Positions 17,607 to 25,592 of a stretch of DNA of 28,487 nt are shown here, one piece after another. The first letter of the stretch is position 1. Each line of letters begins with the position of its first letter. This DNA is from a virus: IMG/VR virus record IMGVR_UViG_3300030339_000191, positions 1 to 28,487 of that record; one strand, written 5' to 3'. Below the pieces are notes generated by a model that did no database searches, was not told where the DNA came from, and saw nothing but the letters and a program-made list of their open reading frames with translations. The position numbers and the translations under genes were made by a program.

Positions 17607-17627
17607 ATAATAAAAGATATAATAATA
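17606..17627. repeat. 22-bp direct repeat, right copy
   Basis: Exact copy of 17454-17475, 152 bases downstream of it, beginning at the last base of the second hairpin. Confidence 0.7.
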
Positions 17628-17810
17628 GAGAGAGTTAATTATATAAGTATTTAATCTTTTAATATATAAGTAAATTAATATTTTATATTATATTATAACA
17701 TTTATAATATAATTGAGAAAAGATACAATAGTTAAAATTATTAGTCATATAATCTTTTGACTTATAGATATAAGTAACTCATGAAAATGAGTGGTAATAA
17801 TATAACCTTT

Positions 17811-18734
17811 TTACCTTTTTATATATTTGTCTATTAAATTATATAAAAACTCCATATCATAATCTATTTGTTCTCCTTTTTTATTTATAAAAGACGTATG
17901 TTGCTCTATATATGCTTTAAATTTATTAATGAACATATCATTTAATATTTGTTGATATTCATTTATTTTTTCTTTATCTAATTTTTGTACATCTCTATTT
18001 AATAATCTAATTTTCATACAAGAAAATATAGTATCATATTTAGAAAAGAAATTTTTATATTGAATTACTTTATTATGAAAAATTACTTCACAATAATTAT
18101 TAAGTCCTAAACTCTTTAACGCTAATTGTTCTATTTCATATATTTCTTCTAATTCCATTTCACTTGCAACATGATTATTTATCATATAGGTATTATATAT
18201 TTCTATAATTCCTTGTCGTTCCATTTTATGTAACGCATATTTTATAAAAGTATTAAATCTATTAAAAAGTAAATTAGTAAAATGTCTGGTTTCAAAAATT
18301 TTTTCTTCTTTACTTAAATTATGACTTTGATAATTAATATTTATTATTCCCAATAATTTTGCTATATCGGTAACAGTATAACATTTATCTTCTAATACAT
18401 TACATAAAATTGGTATTGTATATGATACATAACATTTTCTTATATGTTGTACTTTCTTCTTTTCTTTTTTTTCCTTTTCTTTCTTTTTAATTTCTGGTTG
18501 TAATTCATATATATCTTTTACTGTAAGTTGTTGCCCTGAATATCCTAACATTACTACTGAATTAATTATTCTTAATTGCGCCGCTTTAGAACAAGATTTT
18601 CCTAATGGAATATTAAGATAATTACATAATTCTTTATAATTCTTAAATACTTGTCCTACATATAATAAATGTCTTATTTTTTTTCTTTCCTCTTTTTTTT
18701 GTTCTGCTGATAATTTACTACTTCTAATGTTCAT
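17811..18734 (-). CDS. Lysine-rich putative DNA-binding protein (replication or regulation)
   Basis: A 307-aa basic protein. Residues 26-78 (VGQVFKNYKELCNYLNI ... GKSCSKAAQLRI ... VKDIYE) fit a small N-terminal domain that I associate with low-GC Gram-positive plasmid, phage and mobile-element proteins (pattern GQ-F-NYKELC---L-----G-SK--Q---------G----I-EIY), probably DNA binding. A lysine/glutamate linker (about 83-94) follows, then a helical region with a possible winged helix (TVTDIAKLLGI). The ATG at 18734 is bounded by an in-frame TGA just upstream; its GGAG box is about 12 bases away. It has its own leftward promoter and faces the early operon, so a regulator or replication initiator is plausible. 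Confidence 0.5.
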   Translation of the reverse strand: MNIRSSKLSAEQKKEERKKIRHLLYVGQVFKNYKELCNYLNIPLGKSCSKAAQLRIINSVVMLGYSGQQLTVKDIYELQPEIKKKEKEKKEKKKVQHIRKCYVSYTIPILCNVLEDKCYTVTDIAKLLGIININYQSHNLSKEEKIFETRHFTNLLFNRFNTFIKYALHKMERQGIIEIYNTYMINNHVASEMELEEIYEIEQLALKSLGLNNYCEVIFHNKVIQYKNFFSKYDTIFSCMKIRLLNRDVQKLDKEKINEYQQILNDMFINKFKAYIEQHTSFINKKGEQIDYDMEFLYNLIDKYIKR

Positions 18735-18782
18735 GTTTCATTTTTTCTCCTTTTTATTTATACAAAACTTGTTTGTGAACTA

Positions 18783-18811
18783 ATTCTATCATATTTTAAT
18801 TAGAAAGTCAA
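18783..18811 (-). promoter_or_regulatory. Leftward sigma-A-type promoter
   Basis: Minus strand TTGACT (18811-18806), 17-base spacer, TAGAAT (18788-18783): each box has one mismatch to consensus. It points at the 307-aa gene. Confidence 0.75.
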
Positions 18812-18897
18812 GTAAAAGTTATAAAAAGTATTACTTACTTATATAATAAAATATTAATAAGTAATGCAAAAATTATTAAAAATATTTCTTTTTTCTC

Positions 18898-18926
18898 TTG
18901 ACATTTATATATTAATATGATAAAAT
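18898..18926 (+). promoter_or_regulatory. Rightward sigma-A-type early promoter
   Basis: TTGACA (18898-18903), 17-base spacer, TAAAAT (18921-18926): perfect -35, one mismatch in the -10. It lies 40 bases before the first gene of the rightward block and is divergent from the leftward promoter about 90 bases away. The space between (18812-18897) is AT-rich with no clear operator palindrome that I could see. Confidence 0.8.
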
Positions 18927-18965
18927 TAACTTAACAATAAAACGAAAGAAAGAGAGGAAACTTAT

Positions 18966-19073
18966 ATGCAATTATTCTTATTTTTAATTTTTTTATTTCT
19001 ATTAATTGTATGTCCACCTTTAGGATTTGGTTTATTACTTATAGTATTAGCTTATAAAATTTTTTGTAAATAA
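18966..19073 (+). CDS. 35-aa membrane peptide, first gene of the early operon
   Basis: MQLFLFLIFLFLLIVCPP followed by a glycine turn and a second hydrophobic stretch, then a short basic end (YKIFCK). Almost entirely hydrophobic, so one long or two short membrane segments. A GAGAGG box lies eight bases before the ATG, and the stop is 11 bases before the next gene. As the first product of a strong promoter it could act on the host membrane, but no function is known. Confidence 0.5.
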   Translation: MQLFLFLIFLFLLIVCPPLGFGLLLIVLAYKIFCK

Positions 19074-19084
19074 GGAGAATAGTA

Positions 19085-19618
19085 ATGTCAGCAAAACCAG
19101 ATTTTAATATATTAATAGAAACTTATAGAGGTCAACCAGTTATTAGTTTATTTGAAGTATCTATTATTACTGGTATGACATATAAAACTATTAAAGAAGC
19201 CGCAGAATTTTTACAATACTTATTTCAAGGAGAAGATCATTTTCATATTTTTAAATGTAAATTAGATGGTATCAATGTTAATAATTTAAAATATAAAGTA
19301 ATTATTGATTATTACTATGCTGATTTCACTGGAGCTTTAATGATTATAAAATTATGTAAAAACAAGTACGCTAAATATATTGAAGATCGTTATCTAAAAA
19401 CATTTCAAGAAGCAGTAAGTCATATAAAAACTTTAAAAGAAGTTGATAGAACCAATTTTAAATTACTTGGACGTGGAGAGGGACATAGATTTTTTAGAAC
19501 TCAAGATTATATAGAGACAAAAGAAAAAGCAACAAGAGAAAAAATCATATGGAGTACTAAAGGACATAGTGGTTGGTCTTATACAGAAAAATCTTTTACG
19601 GAGATGACAAAAGAGTGA
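19085..19618 (+). CDS. Rha/antirepressor-like regulatory protein
   Basis: A 177-aa protein. Residues 13-45 (YRGQPVISLFEVSIITGMTYKTIKEA) follow the layout of phage Rha/antirepressor N-terminal domains (short beta hairpin with G-x-P-V-x-S followed by a helix-turn-helix). A helical part (YAKYIEDRYLKTFQEAV) and a basic C-terminus follow. AAGGAG precedes the ATG. The stop TGA overlaps the GTG start of the AAA+ gene, implying coupled translation. The antirepressor assignment is by pattern only and could be wrong; a DNA-binding role is likely. Confidence 0.4.
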   Translation: MSAKPDFNILIETYRGQPVISLFEVSIITGMTYKTIKEAAEFLQYLFQGEDHFHIFKCKLDGINVNNLKYKVIIDYYYADFTGALMIIKLCKNKYAKYIEDRYLKTFQEAVSHIKTLKEVDRTNFKLLGRGEGHRFFRTQDYIETKEKATREKIIWSTKGHSGWSYTEKSFTEMTKE

Positions 19619-20686
19619 ATTTAGAAGAAAATATTATTAAAGAAATTGGTAAAAAATCTTTACAATTATTTCAAGCAAGTCTATGTGCTAGTATAGATAT
19701 AGAAGAATATTCTTGGTCTTATGATACTTTAAATAAATTAGTATATAATTTAGATAAAGAGAAATATAGCAGATATAGAACACCTACTGTAAATAAAAAC
19801 TTTTATGAATTAACTTGTAATATAATGTATTTAATTAAATTATCTGGAAACAATATTATTCAGGTAACTATATATAAAGATAATAATAATAAAATATGTG
19901 ATTGGAAACACATTAAACTTACTTTTTTTAGGAAAAAATAAATATAGACTTAGAGAAATTATTTTACGCAAAGTATTAAATGATAAAAATAAAAATGAAA
20001 TTAAAGTTAAATATCTTGGAGAAAAAGTAATTAATTATACTATTAAACCACATGATTTTAAAAATATGGTACTTAAATCAGAAATAAAAGATAGAATTAT
20101 TAATGGATTGACTTATTGGAATGAAAAGAAAGAATGGTATAAATCGCATCAACTTGTACATAAAATAGGTGTTCTTCTATATGGTAAACCCGGAACAGGT
20201 AAATCTACAATAGCTAGATGTATTAGTAATATGTTTGATAATGCTACTATACTTGTTATTAATCCTAATGATATTATGATATCTGTAGCAAAGATATTAG
20301 AGGAAAGAAAAAAGAGTATTGGAAAACTTATTATACTTATTGAAGATTTTGATATGTATTTTTATGATAGAAGTAAACAAGAAACGGAAGAAACAAAGAA
20401 AAAAGCTAATAATCAAAATGTTCTTTTTCAAATACTTGATGGAGTGTATTCAACAGAAGATACAATCTATATCGCTACTACTAATTATAAAGATAAAATT
20501 GATGCTGGAATGATTAGATATGGAAGTTTTGATATTCAAGAAGAAATAGGATACTTTGATAAAGATATGTGTGATCAATTTTGTATTATGATGAATACTA
20601 AATTAGATACAGAATATCCATCAGAATTAGTAGAACCTGCATGGTTACAAGGTAAAATAATGGAATTAAATAGTAAAAAACAATAA
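19615..20686 (+). CDS. BCS1-like AAA+ ATPase with a frame break at T7
   Basis: Two overlapping frames (GTG 19615 to TAA 19941; then a +1 frame to 20686) together give about 356 aa of one protein. The second part has Walker A YGKPGTGKST (about composite residues 189-198), Walker B IILIEDFD, sensor 1 IATTN and a second region of homology with DAGMIRYGSFD; WYKSHQLVHKIGVLLYG just before Walker A is BCS1-like. The first part resembles the N-terminal domain of such ATPases. The break is at T7 (19923-19929): six T would restore one frame. Programmed +1 shift, indel mutation or sequencing error are all possible. Role probably protein or membrane remodelling; target unknown. Confidence 0.65.
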
Positions 20687-20761
20687 AAAATATATATTTT
20701 TATGTAAAAACTATTAAAAAACTATTAAAAAGTATATAAAAACAAGGAAAAAAGGATAAAA

Positions 20762-21325
20762 ATGAGAAGAAAACTAGCAATTGCAGTCAATCCTGACGCA
20801 AAAAGAGAAGAAAATGACTATTATGCAACAGATCCTAATGCAATGAGAATAGTAGTTCCATTGTTAAAAGAATTAGGAATAAGTAATAATATATGGGAAT
20901 GTTCATGTGGAGAGGGACATTTAAGTAAAGTATTAGTTGAACAAGGTTTTAATGTACGCTCCACCGATTTAATTAATAGAGGTTTTGGTGAAGTACAAAA
21001 CTTTTTAACCCGTACAGAAAAATGGAATGGTGATATTTTAACTAATCCACCTTTTAAATTAGCAGAAGAATTCGTAGAAAAAAGTATGGAATTATTGGAA
21101 GATGGAAATAAAGCTATATTTTTTCTTAAAGTTCAATTCTTAGAAAGTGAATCACGAAAGAAACTTTTTGAAAAATATAATCCTAAATTTGTTATTGTAA
21201 ATTCTAAACGACAACAATGTGCAATGAATGGTGATTTTGAACATTATCATGTAAATACTATATGTTACTGTTGGTTTATTTTTGAAAAAGGATATAAAGG
21301 AGATAGTAAATTATTATGGGTTTAA
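20762..21325 (+). CDS. Phage DNA adenine methyltransferase-like protein
   Basis: A 187-aa protein with the N6-adenine methyltransferase motif NPPF in DILTNPPFKLAEEF (about residues 95-98) and an AdoMet-binding-like stretch IWECSCGEGHLSKVL at about 43-57, where the canonical G-x-G is degenerate. DYYATDPNAM near the N-terminus is typical of the compact phage DNA N6-adenine methyltransferases. It would modify phage DNA against restriction. There is no separate target-recognition domain, which is normal for this short family. AAGGAT precedes the ATG. Confidence 0.7.
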   Translation: MRRKLAIAVNPDAKREENDYYATDPNAMRIVVPLLKELGISNNIWECSCGEGHLSKVLVEQGFNVRSTDLINRGFGEVQNFLTRTEKWNGDILTNPPFKLAEEFVEKSMELLEDGNKAIFFLKVQFLESESRKKLFEKYNPKFVIVNSKRQQCAMNGDFEHYHVNTICYCWFIFEKGYKGDSKLLWV

Positions 21326-21705
21326 TTAAAAAGTATTTAGATAGTTATTATGCATTGGATCATGAAATATTGAATAGTGAAATAAAATTATTAAAAGAAA
21401 AAGAAATTAAAGAATTAACAATACAAATTAATGATTTAAAAGAAGAAATAAGTCTTATTAAATTTCCTAATGGAAGATTAATATCAAAGTATGTATTTAA
21501 AGGAGCACTAAATTATTTTGTAACAGGCATTGTGTATAATTACAAAAATAAAAATTATATATTACCTACTGATAAGACAGATATAAAAAATAATTATACT
21601 TTTATAAGAGAAAATAATATGATATATATTTCTTTAGAAGATGAATTTTTTGTTATTAAAAATGAAAATATAATTAGAACAGATAGTAGATGGAGAATAA
21701 TCTAA
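21316..21705 (+). CDS. Coiled-coil protein of unknown function
   Basis: 129 aa; overlaps the methyltransferase gene by 10 bases. Residues 15-50 (EILNSEIKLLKEKEIKELTIQ...) are a heptad-rich coiled coil, followed by a beta-rich segment (NYFVTGIVYNYKNKNYIL). AAAGGAG is 13 bases upstream of the ATG, rather far. No family recognised; overlap suggests coupled expression. Confidence 0.55.
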   Translation: MGLIKKYLDSYYALDHEILNSEIKLLKEKEIKELTIQINDLKEEISLIKFPNGRLISKYVFKGALNYFVTGIVYNYKNKNYILPTDKTDIKNNYTFIRENNMIYISLEDEFFVIKNENIIRTDSRWRII

Positions 21706-21776
21706 AGAAAAGAGAATAATACAATGATGATGATATTAAAAAAGAAGATGATTTTGTTAAATTAATGATAGGTTGA

Positions 21777-21872
21777 ATGTATTGTATGATTTCATTAGGT
21801 ATTACACTTATCGCTTTATTAATATTATTTTGTAAAGTATTTTTAAAAAAGGAGAAAAATGTGCGATTTTAG
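21777..21872 (+). CDS. 31-aa membrane peptide
   Basis: MYCMISLGITLIALLILF followed by CKVFLKKEKN: one clear transmembrane helix with a basic tail. It sits in an otherwise empty 150-base gap and overlaps the start of the next gene by 14 bases; the AAGGAG of the next gene is inside it. Its own ribosome binding site is weak (AGG). The gap before it (21706-21776) has only broken short frames. Confidence 0.35.
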   Translation: MYCMISLGITLIALLILFCKVFLKKEKNVRF

Positions 21873-22074
21873 AAATCATAATTTAATAGAAATATATAGG
21901 AAAAATGGTTCAGAATTTAGTGAAGATATTATAGTTAGATGGTGTGTGGATTGTGGTGGAGTTGTAGTAGATGAAGAAATAGATGGAAGATTATATAATC
22001 ATTATATGAAAATGAAATTTTCTAAAATTACTTATGATTATTTAAAAGAGCATAAAGGAGAAAAAATTAAATGA
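21859..22074 (+). CDS. Small zinc-binding-type protein
   Basis: 71 aa, with C2, H7, and C29/C32 in RWCVDCGGVVV, giving a possible C/H-x-C-x2-C zinc knuckle. AAAAGGAG is placed ideally before the ATG. It ends in an ATGA overlap with the next gene. Unknown function; such knuckles are common in small phage early proteins. Confidence 0.55.
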   Translation: MCDFRNHNLIEIYRKNGSEFSEDIIVRWCVDCGGVVVDEEIDGRLYNHYMKMKFSKITYDYLKEHKGEKIK

Positions 22075-22571
22075 TAATATGGATGGCTTTAATTTTATTA
22101 ATTATTACAGATATTGTTTTATTTATTCTTAATCGTTGGAGTTATAGTCAACTTGAAAATATAGATGATAATCAAAGAAATGCATATTATAAAATTATTC
22201 AGAGGATAGAAAATGTACCTGTTATATCTATTTATTTATATCTTGCAATATTAGTAATATGTCTTTGTAGTTGTTTCGCTACTGTTTTATTTTCAAATTA
22301 TAAATATTCATCATACAAAGAATGTAAAGAAATTAAAATTTGTAGTATGAATAATACGACAGATAATTATTATAAATTAGATAATGATAATAATAAATAT
22401 TCTTATATGGAATTGTGTTCAGATGATAGTAAACAATTTAGTAAATTAGATGCACAGAATACAAAAATTATTAATAATAGTAAAGATAATAAAATAGTAT
22501 TTTATAAAAGTACCGGAATATTAAAAGATCCTTTACTTGGAATATGTTATGATAAAGATACTGAATATTAA
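22071..22571 (+). CDS. Membrane protein with two TM helices
   Basis: 166 aa. Hydrophobic helices at about residues 2-20 (IIWMALILLIITDIVLFIL) and 52-75 (VISIYLYLAILVICLCSCF), then an Asn/Asp/Tyr-rich hydrophilic domain of about 90 residues with several cysteines (CKEIKIC, ELCSDD, GICYD) that could form disulfides outside the membrane. Start overlaps the preceding stop (ATGA). Topology suggests an exposed C-terminal domain. Function unknown; superinfection exclusion would be one guess without evidence. Confidence 0.55.
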   Translation: MIIWMALILLIITDIVLFILNRWSYSQLENIDDNQRNAYYKIIQRIENVPVISIYLYLAILVICLCSCFATVLFSNYKYSSYKECKEIKICSMNNTTDNYYKLDNDNNKYSYMELCSDDSKQFSKLDAQNTKIINNSKDNKIVFYKSTGILKDPLLGICYDKDTEY

Positions 22572-22602
22572 TATAAAATATGTTTAAAGGGAGACAAATA
22601 AA

Positions 22603-22761
22603 ATGATGGCACAAGATATTTTTAATATTATAATTATAGTTACAATTATTTTTAGTATAGTATTATTTGTTATACATGATCGTAAAATGGATAAAAAAAT
22701 TCAGGAATTAGAAAGAATAAGAAAACATTATACAAATGGATTGGGAAGATTTGATAATTAA
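22603..22761 (+). CDS. 52-aa single-pass membrane protein
   Basis: MMAQDIFNIIIIVTIIFSIV and following residues give one TM helix, then a basic charged tail (DRKMDKKIQELERIRKHY). GGGAG is nine bases before the ATG. It sits in a series of three tiny genes with similar spacing and ribosome binding sites. Unknown function. Confidence 0.55.
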   Translation: MMAQDIFNIIIIVTIIFSIVLFVIHDRKMDKKIQELERIRKHYTNGLGRFDN

Positions 22762-22775
22762 GGGAGATAAATAAT

Positions 22776-22934
22776 ATGACAATAAATGAAGAAGTGAAAG
22801 AATTAATACATAATAAATTTTCAGAAATAGATGATAAATTAGTAGATATAATTAATGATATTGGGAATTTTGATTTAACCAAAAGAAAAGAAATAATGAA
22901 TAGATTAGAAGAAATAAGAAAGTGGGTATATTAA
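22776..22934 (+). CDS. 52-aa helical protein
   Basis: MTINEEVKELIHNKFSEIDD followed by two more amphipathic helices; acidic then basic. GGGAG before the ATG. No cysteine, no membrane segment, no recognised family. Its stop is next to the following ATG. Confidence 0.55.
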   Translation: MTINEEVKELIHNKFSEIDDKLVDIINDIGNFDLTKRKEIMNRLEEIRKWVY

Positions 22935-22935
22935 A

Positions 22936-23106
22936 ATGACATTTAAAGAAGCTTATATGCAGTGTAAAACATTTGAGAATTTAGATAGAATGGTAAAACG
23001 AGATACCAAATTTGCAATGGTACTCAATCCGGATAGACTTAGAGTAATTGAAAAAGCAATGAGTGAAACTATTAATGAAAAGGGATGGGAAGAATATGTC
23101 AAGTAA
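22936..23106 (+). CDS. 56-aa unknown protein
   Basis: MTFKEAYMQCKTFENLDRMV, then DTKFAMVLNPDRLRVIEKAM: a small helical protein. It begins directly after the previous stop with no clear own Shine-Dalgarno, so it is probably translated by coupling. Unknown function. Confidence 0.5.
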   Translation: MTFKEAYMQCKTFENLDRMVKRDTKFAMVLNPDRLRVIEKAMSETINEKGWEEYVK

Positions 23107-23111
23107 AGTGA

Positions 23112-23140
23112 TTGAAAAATAATTAAATATATGGTATAAT
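23112..23140 (+). promoter_or_regulatory. Strong internal promoter with extended -10
   Basis: TTGAAA (23112-23117), a 17-base spacer and TATAAT (23135-23140) preceded by TGG, giving an extended -10. This is the best sigma-A-type promoter in the window. It begins just after the 56-aa gene and drives the decayed Dam methyltransferase and the genes after it. Confidence 0.75.
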
Positions 23141-23159
23141 TAGATAAAAGGAGAAAGCT

Positions 23160-23934
23160 ATAAAATATATGGGAAGTAAAAGTAGAATTGCTAGATATAT
23201 AGTACCAATAATTCAAAAATAAATTGATGATAATCATATTAATACTTATATAGAACCTTTTACTGGTGGTATGAATATTATTGATAAAATTCATTGTGAA
23301 CAAAGAATAGCAATAGATAATAATAAATATTTGATTGCGTTATTTAGACATTTACAATGTGATGGTAAATTATTAGATAGTGTAATATGATGATATACGA
23401 AGTACTTATAAAAATATAGATTGTAAATATGAAGATTGGTTAATAGATAATATTGGATTTCTAGCTAATTATAATGAAAAATTTTTTGATGGTGGTTATG
23501 CTAAAAATGGTATAGAAAAAATAAAAATGAAAGATGGTATTGTTAAAGAAAGATATAGAGATTATTATCAAGAAGCAAAAAATAATATAGAAGAACAAAG
23601 TAAATTAATTAAAGACATTATATTAGGTATAGATGATTATAGAGAATGTGTTGCTAATATGGAATATAACTGCGTTATATATTGTGATCCACCTTATGCT
23701 AATACAAAGGAATATAATAATGCAAAAGGATTTAACTATGACGAATTTTGGGATTTAATGAGAATATGGTCTAAAAATAATATTGTATTAATTAGTGAAG
23801 AACATGTACCAAAAGATTTTAAATGTATATGGGAAAAAGAAACAAGTAGAAGTATTAAAGCTGGTGATAAAAGTACATCAGTAGAAAAATTATGGAGATA
23901 CCATTTGGACAATGGATCAAAGAAAGAAGATTAA
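23160..23934 (+). pseudogene. Decayed Dam-type (D12 class) adenine methyltransferase
   Basis: The reading from 23160 gives IKYMGSKSRIARYIVPIIQK, a stop (TAA 23220-23222), then TYIEPFTGGMNIIDKI (AdoMet-binding motif I), then TGATGA (23388-23393) with a +1 frame change at 23386-23390; after that the frame continues through WLIDNIGFLANY, the catalytic DPPY in YCDPPYANTKEYN and ISEEHVPKDF to 23934. The expected start codon reads ATA, although a GGAG box stands before it, so at least three lesions are present. An ATG-led fragment (23527-23934, 135 aa) retains DPPY but lacks the AdoMet site. It is followed four bases later by the next gene and preceded by a strong promoter. Confidence 0.8.
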
Positions 23935-23937
23935 ATT

Positions 23938-24435
23938 ATGATATTAAATGTAAATGGATTAACAAAAGAACAAATTTCTTTATTAGAAAGTCAATGTGAT
24001 AAGTATAAAGCAGAGAATGCTAAAACTAAATTTCAGATTGATTATACAAATGGATATGTGGCAACATCACCAACTTATACAAGTGGATTAACTTCAAATA
24101 TTACAGATAAAACACAGATCGATACACTTGGATTATTGGGATTATATCGTGATACAAAAGTAGATTTAGATAAAGTATTAACTAAAATAAAAATTCACGA
24201 ACAATTAAGACGTTGGAGTTTACTGTGTAGTGATAAAATTGATTGGACTAATGGAGATCAATTAAAATTTTATATATGTAAAGTTTATCAGGGAGTAAAT
24301 ACTCATGTGGAAATAGTTTATTCACAAGTGAACGCCGGTAATCATATTTATTTTACTGATAAAGATGTTCTAGTGAGAGCAATACAATCTATTGGTGAAC
24401 AAAATTTGTTTGATAATTATTTTATTCAACTATGA
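23938..24435 (+). CDS. Unknown 165-aa early protein
   Basis: Soluble mixed alpha/beta protein beginning MILNVNGLTKEQISLLESQC, with SLLCSDKIDWTNGDQLKFYI in the middle. AAGAAAGAAG lies 11-20 bases upstream of the ATG, a poor ribosome binding site. Ends in an ATGA overlap with the next gene. No family recognised. Confidence 0.55.
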   Translation: MILNVNGLTKEQISLLESQCDKYKAENAKTKFQIDYTNGYVATSPTYTSGLTSNITDKTQIDTLGLLGLYRDTKVDLDKVLTKIKIHEQLRRWSLLCSDKIDWTNGDQLKFYICKVYQGVNTHVEIVYSQVNAGNHIYFTDKDVLVRAIQSIGEQNLFDNYFIQL

Positions 24436-24671
24436 GAATACAAGATATTAAAATTGGAGAATGGTATAGACTTCAAAATACAAGTGGAGAATTTTGTAAA
24501 TATTATGGATGGGTTAAAGTGTTGGAAATTTATAAAAAGAATGATTACAATAATCCTCTAAGAAATAAAAAGTCAGTAGTTAAATGTAAACATGTTATTA
24601 ATAAACGAAATACCGCTGGATTTATTAGATACTTTAACCCAAAAGAATTAGTAGGTACTAAAGGAGAATAA
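24432..24671 (+). CDS. Small SH3-like/KOW-type protein
   Basis: 79 aa: MRIQDIKIGEWYRL ... YYGWVKVLEI ... KSVVKCKHVINKRN. The alternation of beta strands around GEWYRL and GWVKVLEI suggests a small SH3-like barrel, common among phage-encoded basic proteins. Start overlaps the previous stop; function unknown. Confidence 0.5.
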   Translation: MRIQDIKIGEWYRLQNTSGEFCKYYGWVKVLEIYKKNDYNNPLRNKKSVVKCKHVINKRNTAGFIRYFNPKELVGTKGE

Positions 24672-24672
24672 A

Positions 24673-25041
24673 ATGGATATATATTATTTGAAAGTTAATA
24701 CACAAAAAGAGTCAGGAAAAAATTTCTTGGCTCTTTACGGAATAACAGAAAAAGATTTATTTGATAGAAGATACAGGGTAGAACATAGTATATGTGTTAC
24801 TGTATATGAAGATAGACATACGTTTTATATAACCGCCCCTTGGGGATACGGTGATAGACTAGTTTCCAGAATTATGGAAAATTCTAATGAAGATTTAAGT
24901 GAAGTATTATTTGGTTGGAATATTAATGAAACATATCATGTTAATGGACTTGGTAGTATGGAAGAAAGAGAAGATATAGATGGAAAAAAATGGCTTGAAT
25001 GGACACAAATTAATATAGGAACGATTTATAATAAAGATTGA
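24673..25041 (+). CDS. Unknown 122-aa protein
   Basis: Begins MDIYYLKVNTQKESGKNF; contains VTVYEDRHTFYITAPWGYGD. Acidic, soluble, alpha/beta. AAAGGAG seven bases before the ATG. No recognised family; part of the early run of small genes. Confidence 0.55.
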   Translation: MDIYYLKVNTQKESGKNFLALYGITEKDLFDRRYRVEHSICVTVYEDRHTFYITAPWGYGDRLVSRIMENSNEDLSEVLFGWNINETYHVNGLGSMEEREDIDGKKWLEWTQINIGTIYNKD

Positions 25042-25059
25042 ATATAAAAGGAGAAGTAA

Positions 25060-25275
25060 ATGATAAAAGCATATTCTCGTGGATGGGAAATATACTATGA
25101 TGGAAATAATTGGAGATATACAGATACAAATAAAATTGATAATGATTTAAGATCATGTAAAAATTGTGGTAAATTTACAACAAAAGAAGGATATGATGCT
25201 TGTATAGGATATATTGATGGAGCAAAATCTGCATGTTGTGGTCATGGAGTTAAAAAGAGTTATATAATTTATTAA
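25060..25275 (+). CDS. Small cysteine-rich (zinc) protein
   Basis: 71 aa with C33-x2-C36, C48, C59-C60 and H62 (SCKNCGKFTTKEGYDACIGY, then ACCGHG). I recall this arrangement in small uncharacterised bacterial and phage proteins. It should bind zinc. AAAGGAG before the ATG. Function unknown. Confidence 0.6.
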   Translation: MIKAYSRGWEIYYDGNNWRYTDTNKIDNDLRSCKNCGKFTTKEGYDACIGYIDGAKSACCGHGVKKSYIIY

Positions 25276-25307
25276 AAAAATTTTGAATTAAAAGGAGAAA
25301 TAAATAA

Positions 25308-25592
25308 ATGAAAACGATTTTATATATTTATTTAGGGATTAGCATATTAACATTTATTATGTGTACTTTAGAAGATATAAGTGCAATCCACAGAGCTAAG
25401 AGTATTCTAATTAAAAGGGGTAAATCAGATATTGCTGGAGTAATTCAAACATTTATTAAATTAACGATTATGAGTTTTATTCCGATATTAAACTTAATAT
25501 TATTAATTACTTTAGTATTTGCAGGAGATAAAATAGATAATGAAATTGATAAAATGATTAATGAAGCAAATAAAAATATGGGAGAGGAATAA
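25308..25592 (+). CDS. Membrane protein with two TM helices
   Basis: 94 aa: helix one MKTILYIYLGISILTFIMCT, an amphipathic loop with basic residues (HRAKSILIKRGKSD), helix two around IMSFIPILNLILLITLVFAG, and an acidic helical tail. AAAGGAG before the ATG; stop adjoins the next ATG. Unknown function. Confidence 0.6.
   Translation: MKTILYIYLGISILTFIMCTLEDISAIHRAKSILIKRGKSDIAGVIQTFIKLTIMSFIPILNLILLITLVFAGDKIDNEIDKMINEANKNMGEE

Larger units (their letters stand above)
17273..17810. other. Gene-free AT-rich spacer with repeats and hairpins
   Basis: 538 bases without a credible gene. It holds the possible polymerase promoter, three 12-bp iterons (17408-17443), two exact 22-bp direct repeats (17454-17475 and 17606-17627), a locally GC-richer pair of hairpins between them (17514-17606), and two tandem hairpins just after the 307-aa gene: ACTTAT/ATAAGT (17760-17775) and ACTCAT-GAAA-ATGAGT (17777-17792), the latter with a GNRA loop on the plus strand. 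An origin, a regulatory RNA or a control region for the two leftward genes are all possible. Confidence 0.6.

Noticed and set aside
22670-23303. Minus-strand frames of 70 and 116 codons
   Set aside because: Antisense shadows rich in I, F, S and Y over real small genes with good ribosome binding sites on the plus strand.
23160-23934. Read-through or recoding of the methyltransferase gene
   Set aside because: Three independent defects including start-codon loss and a frame change fit decay better than recoding.
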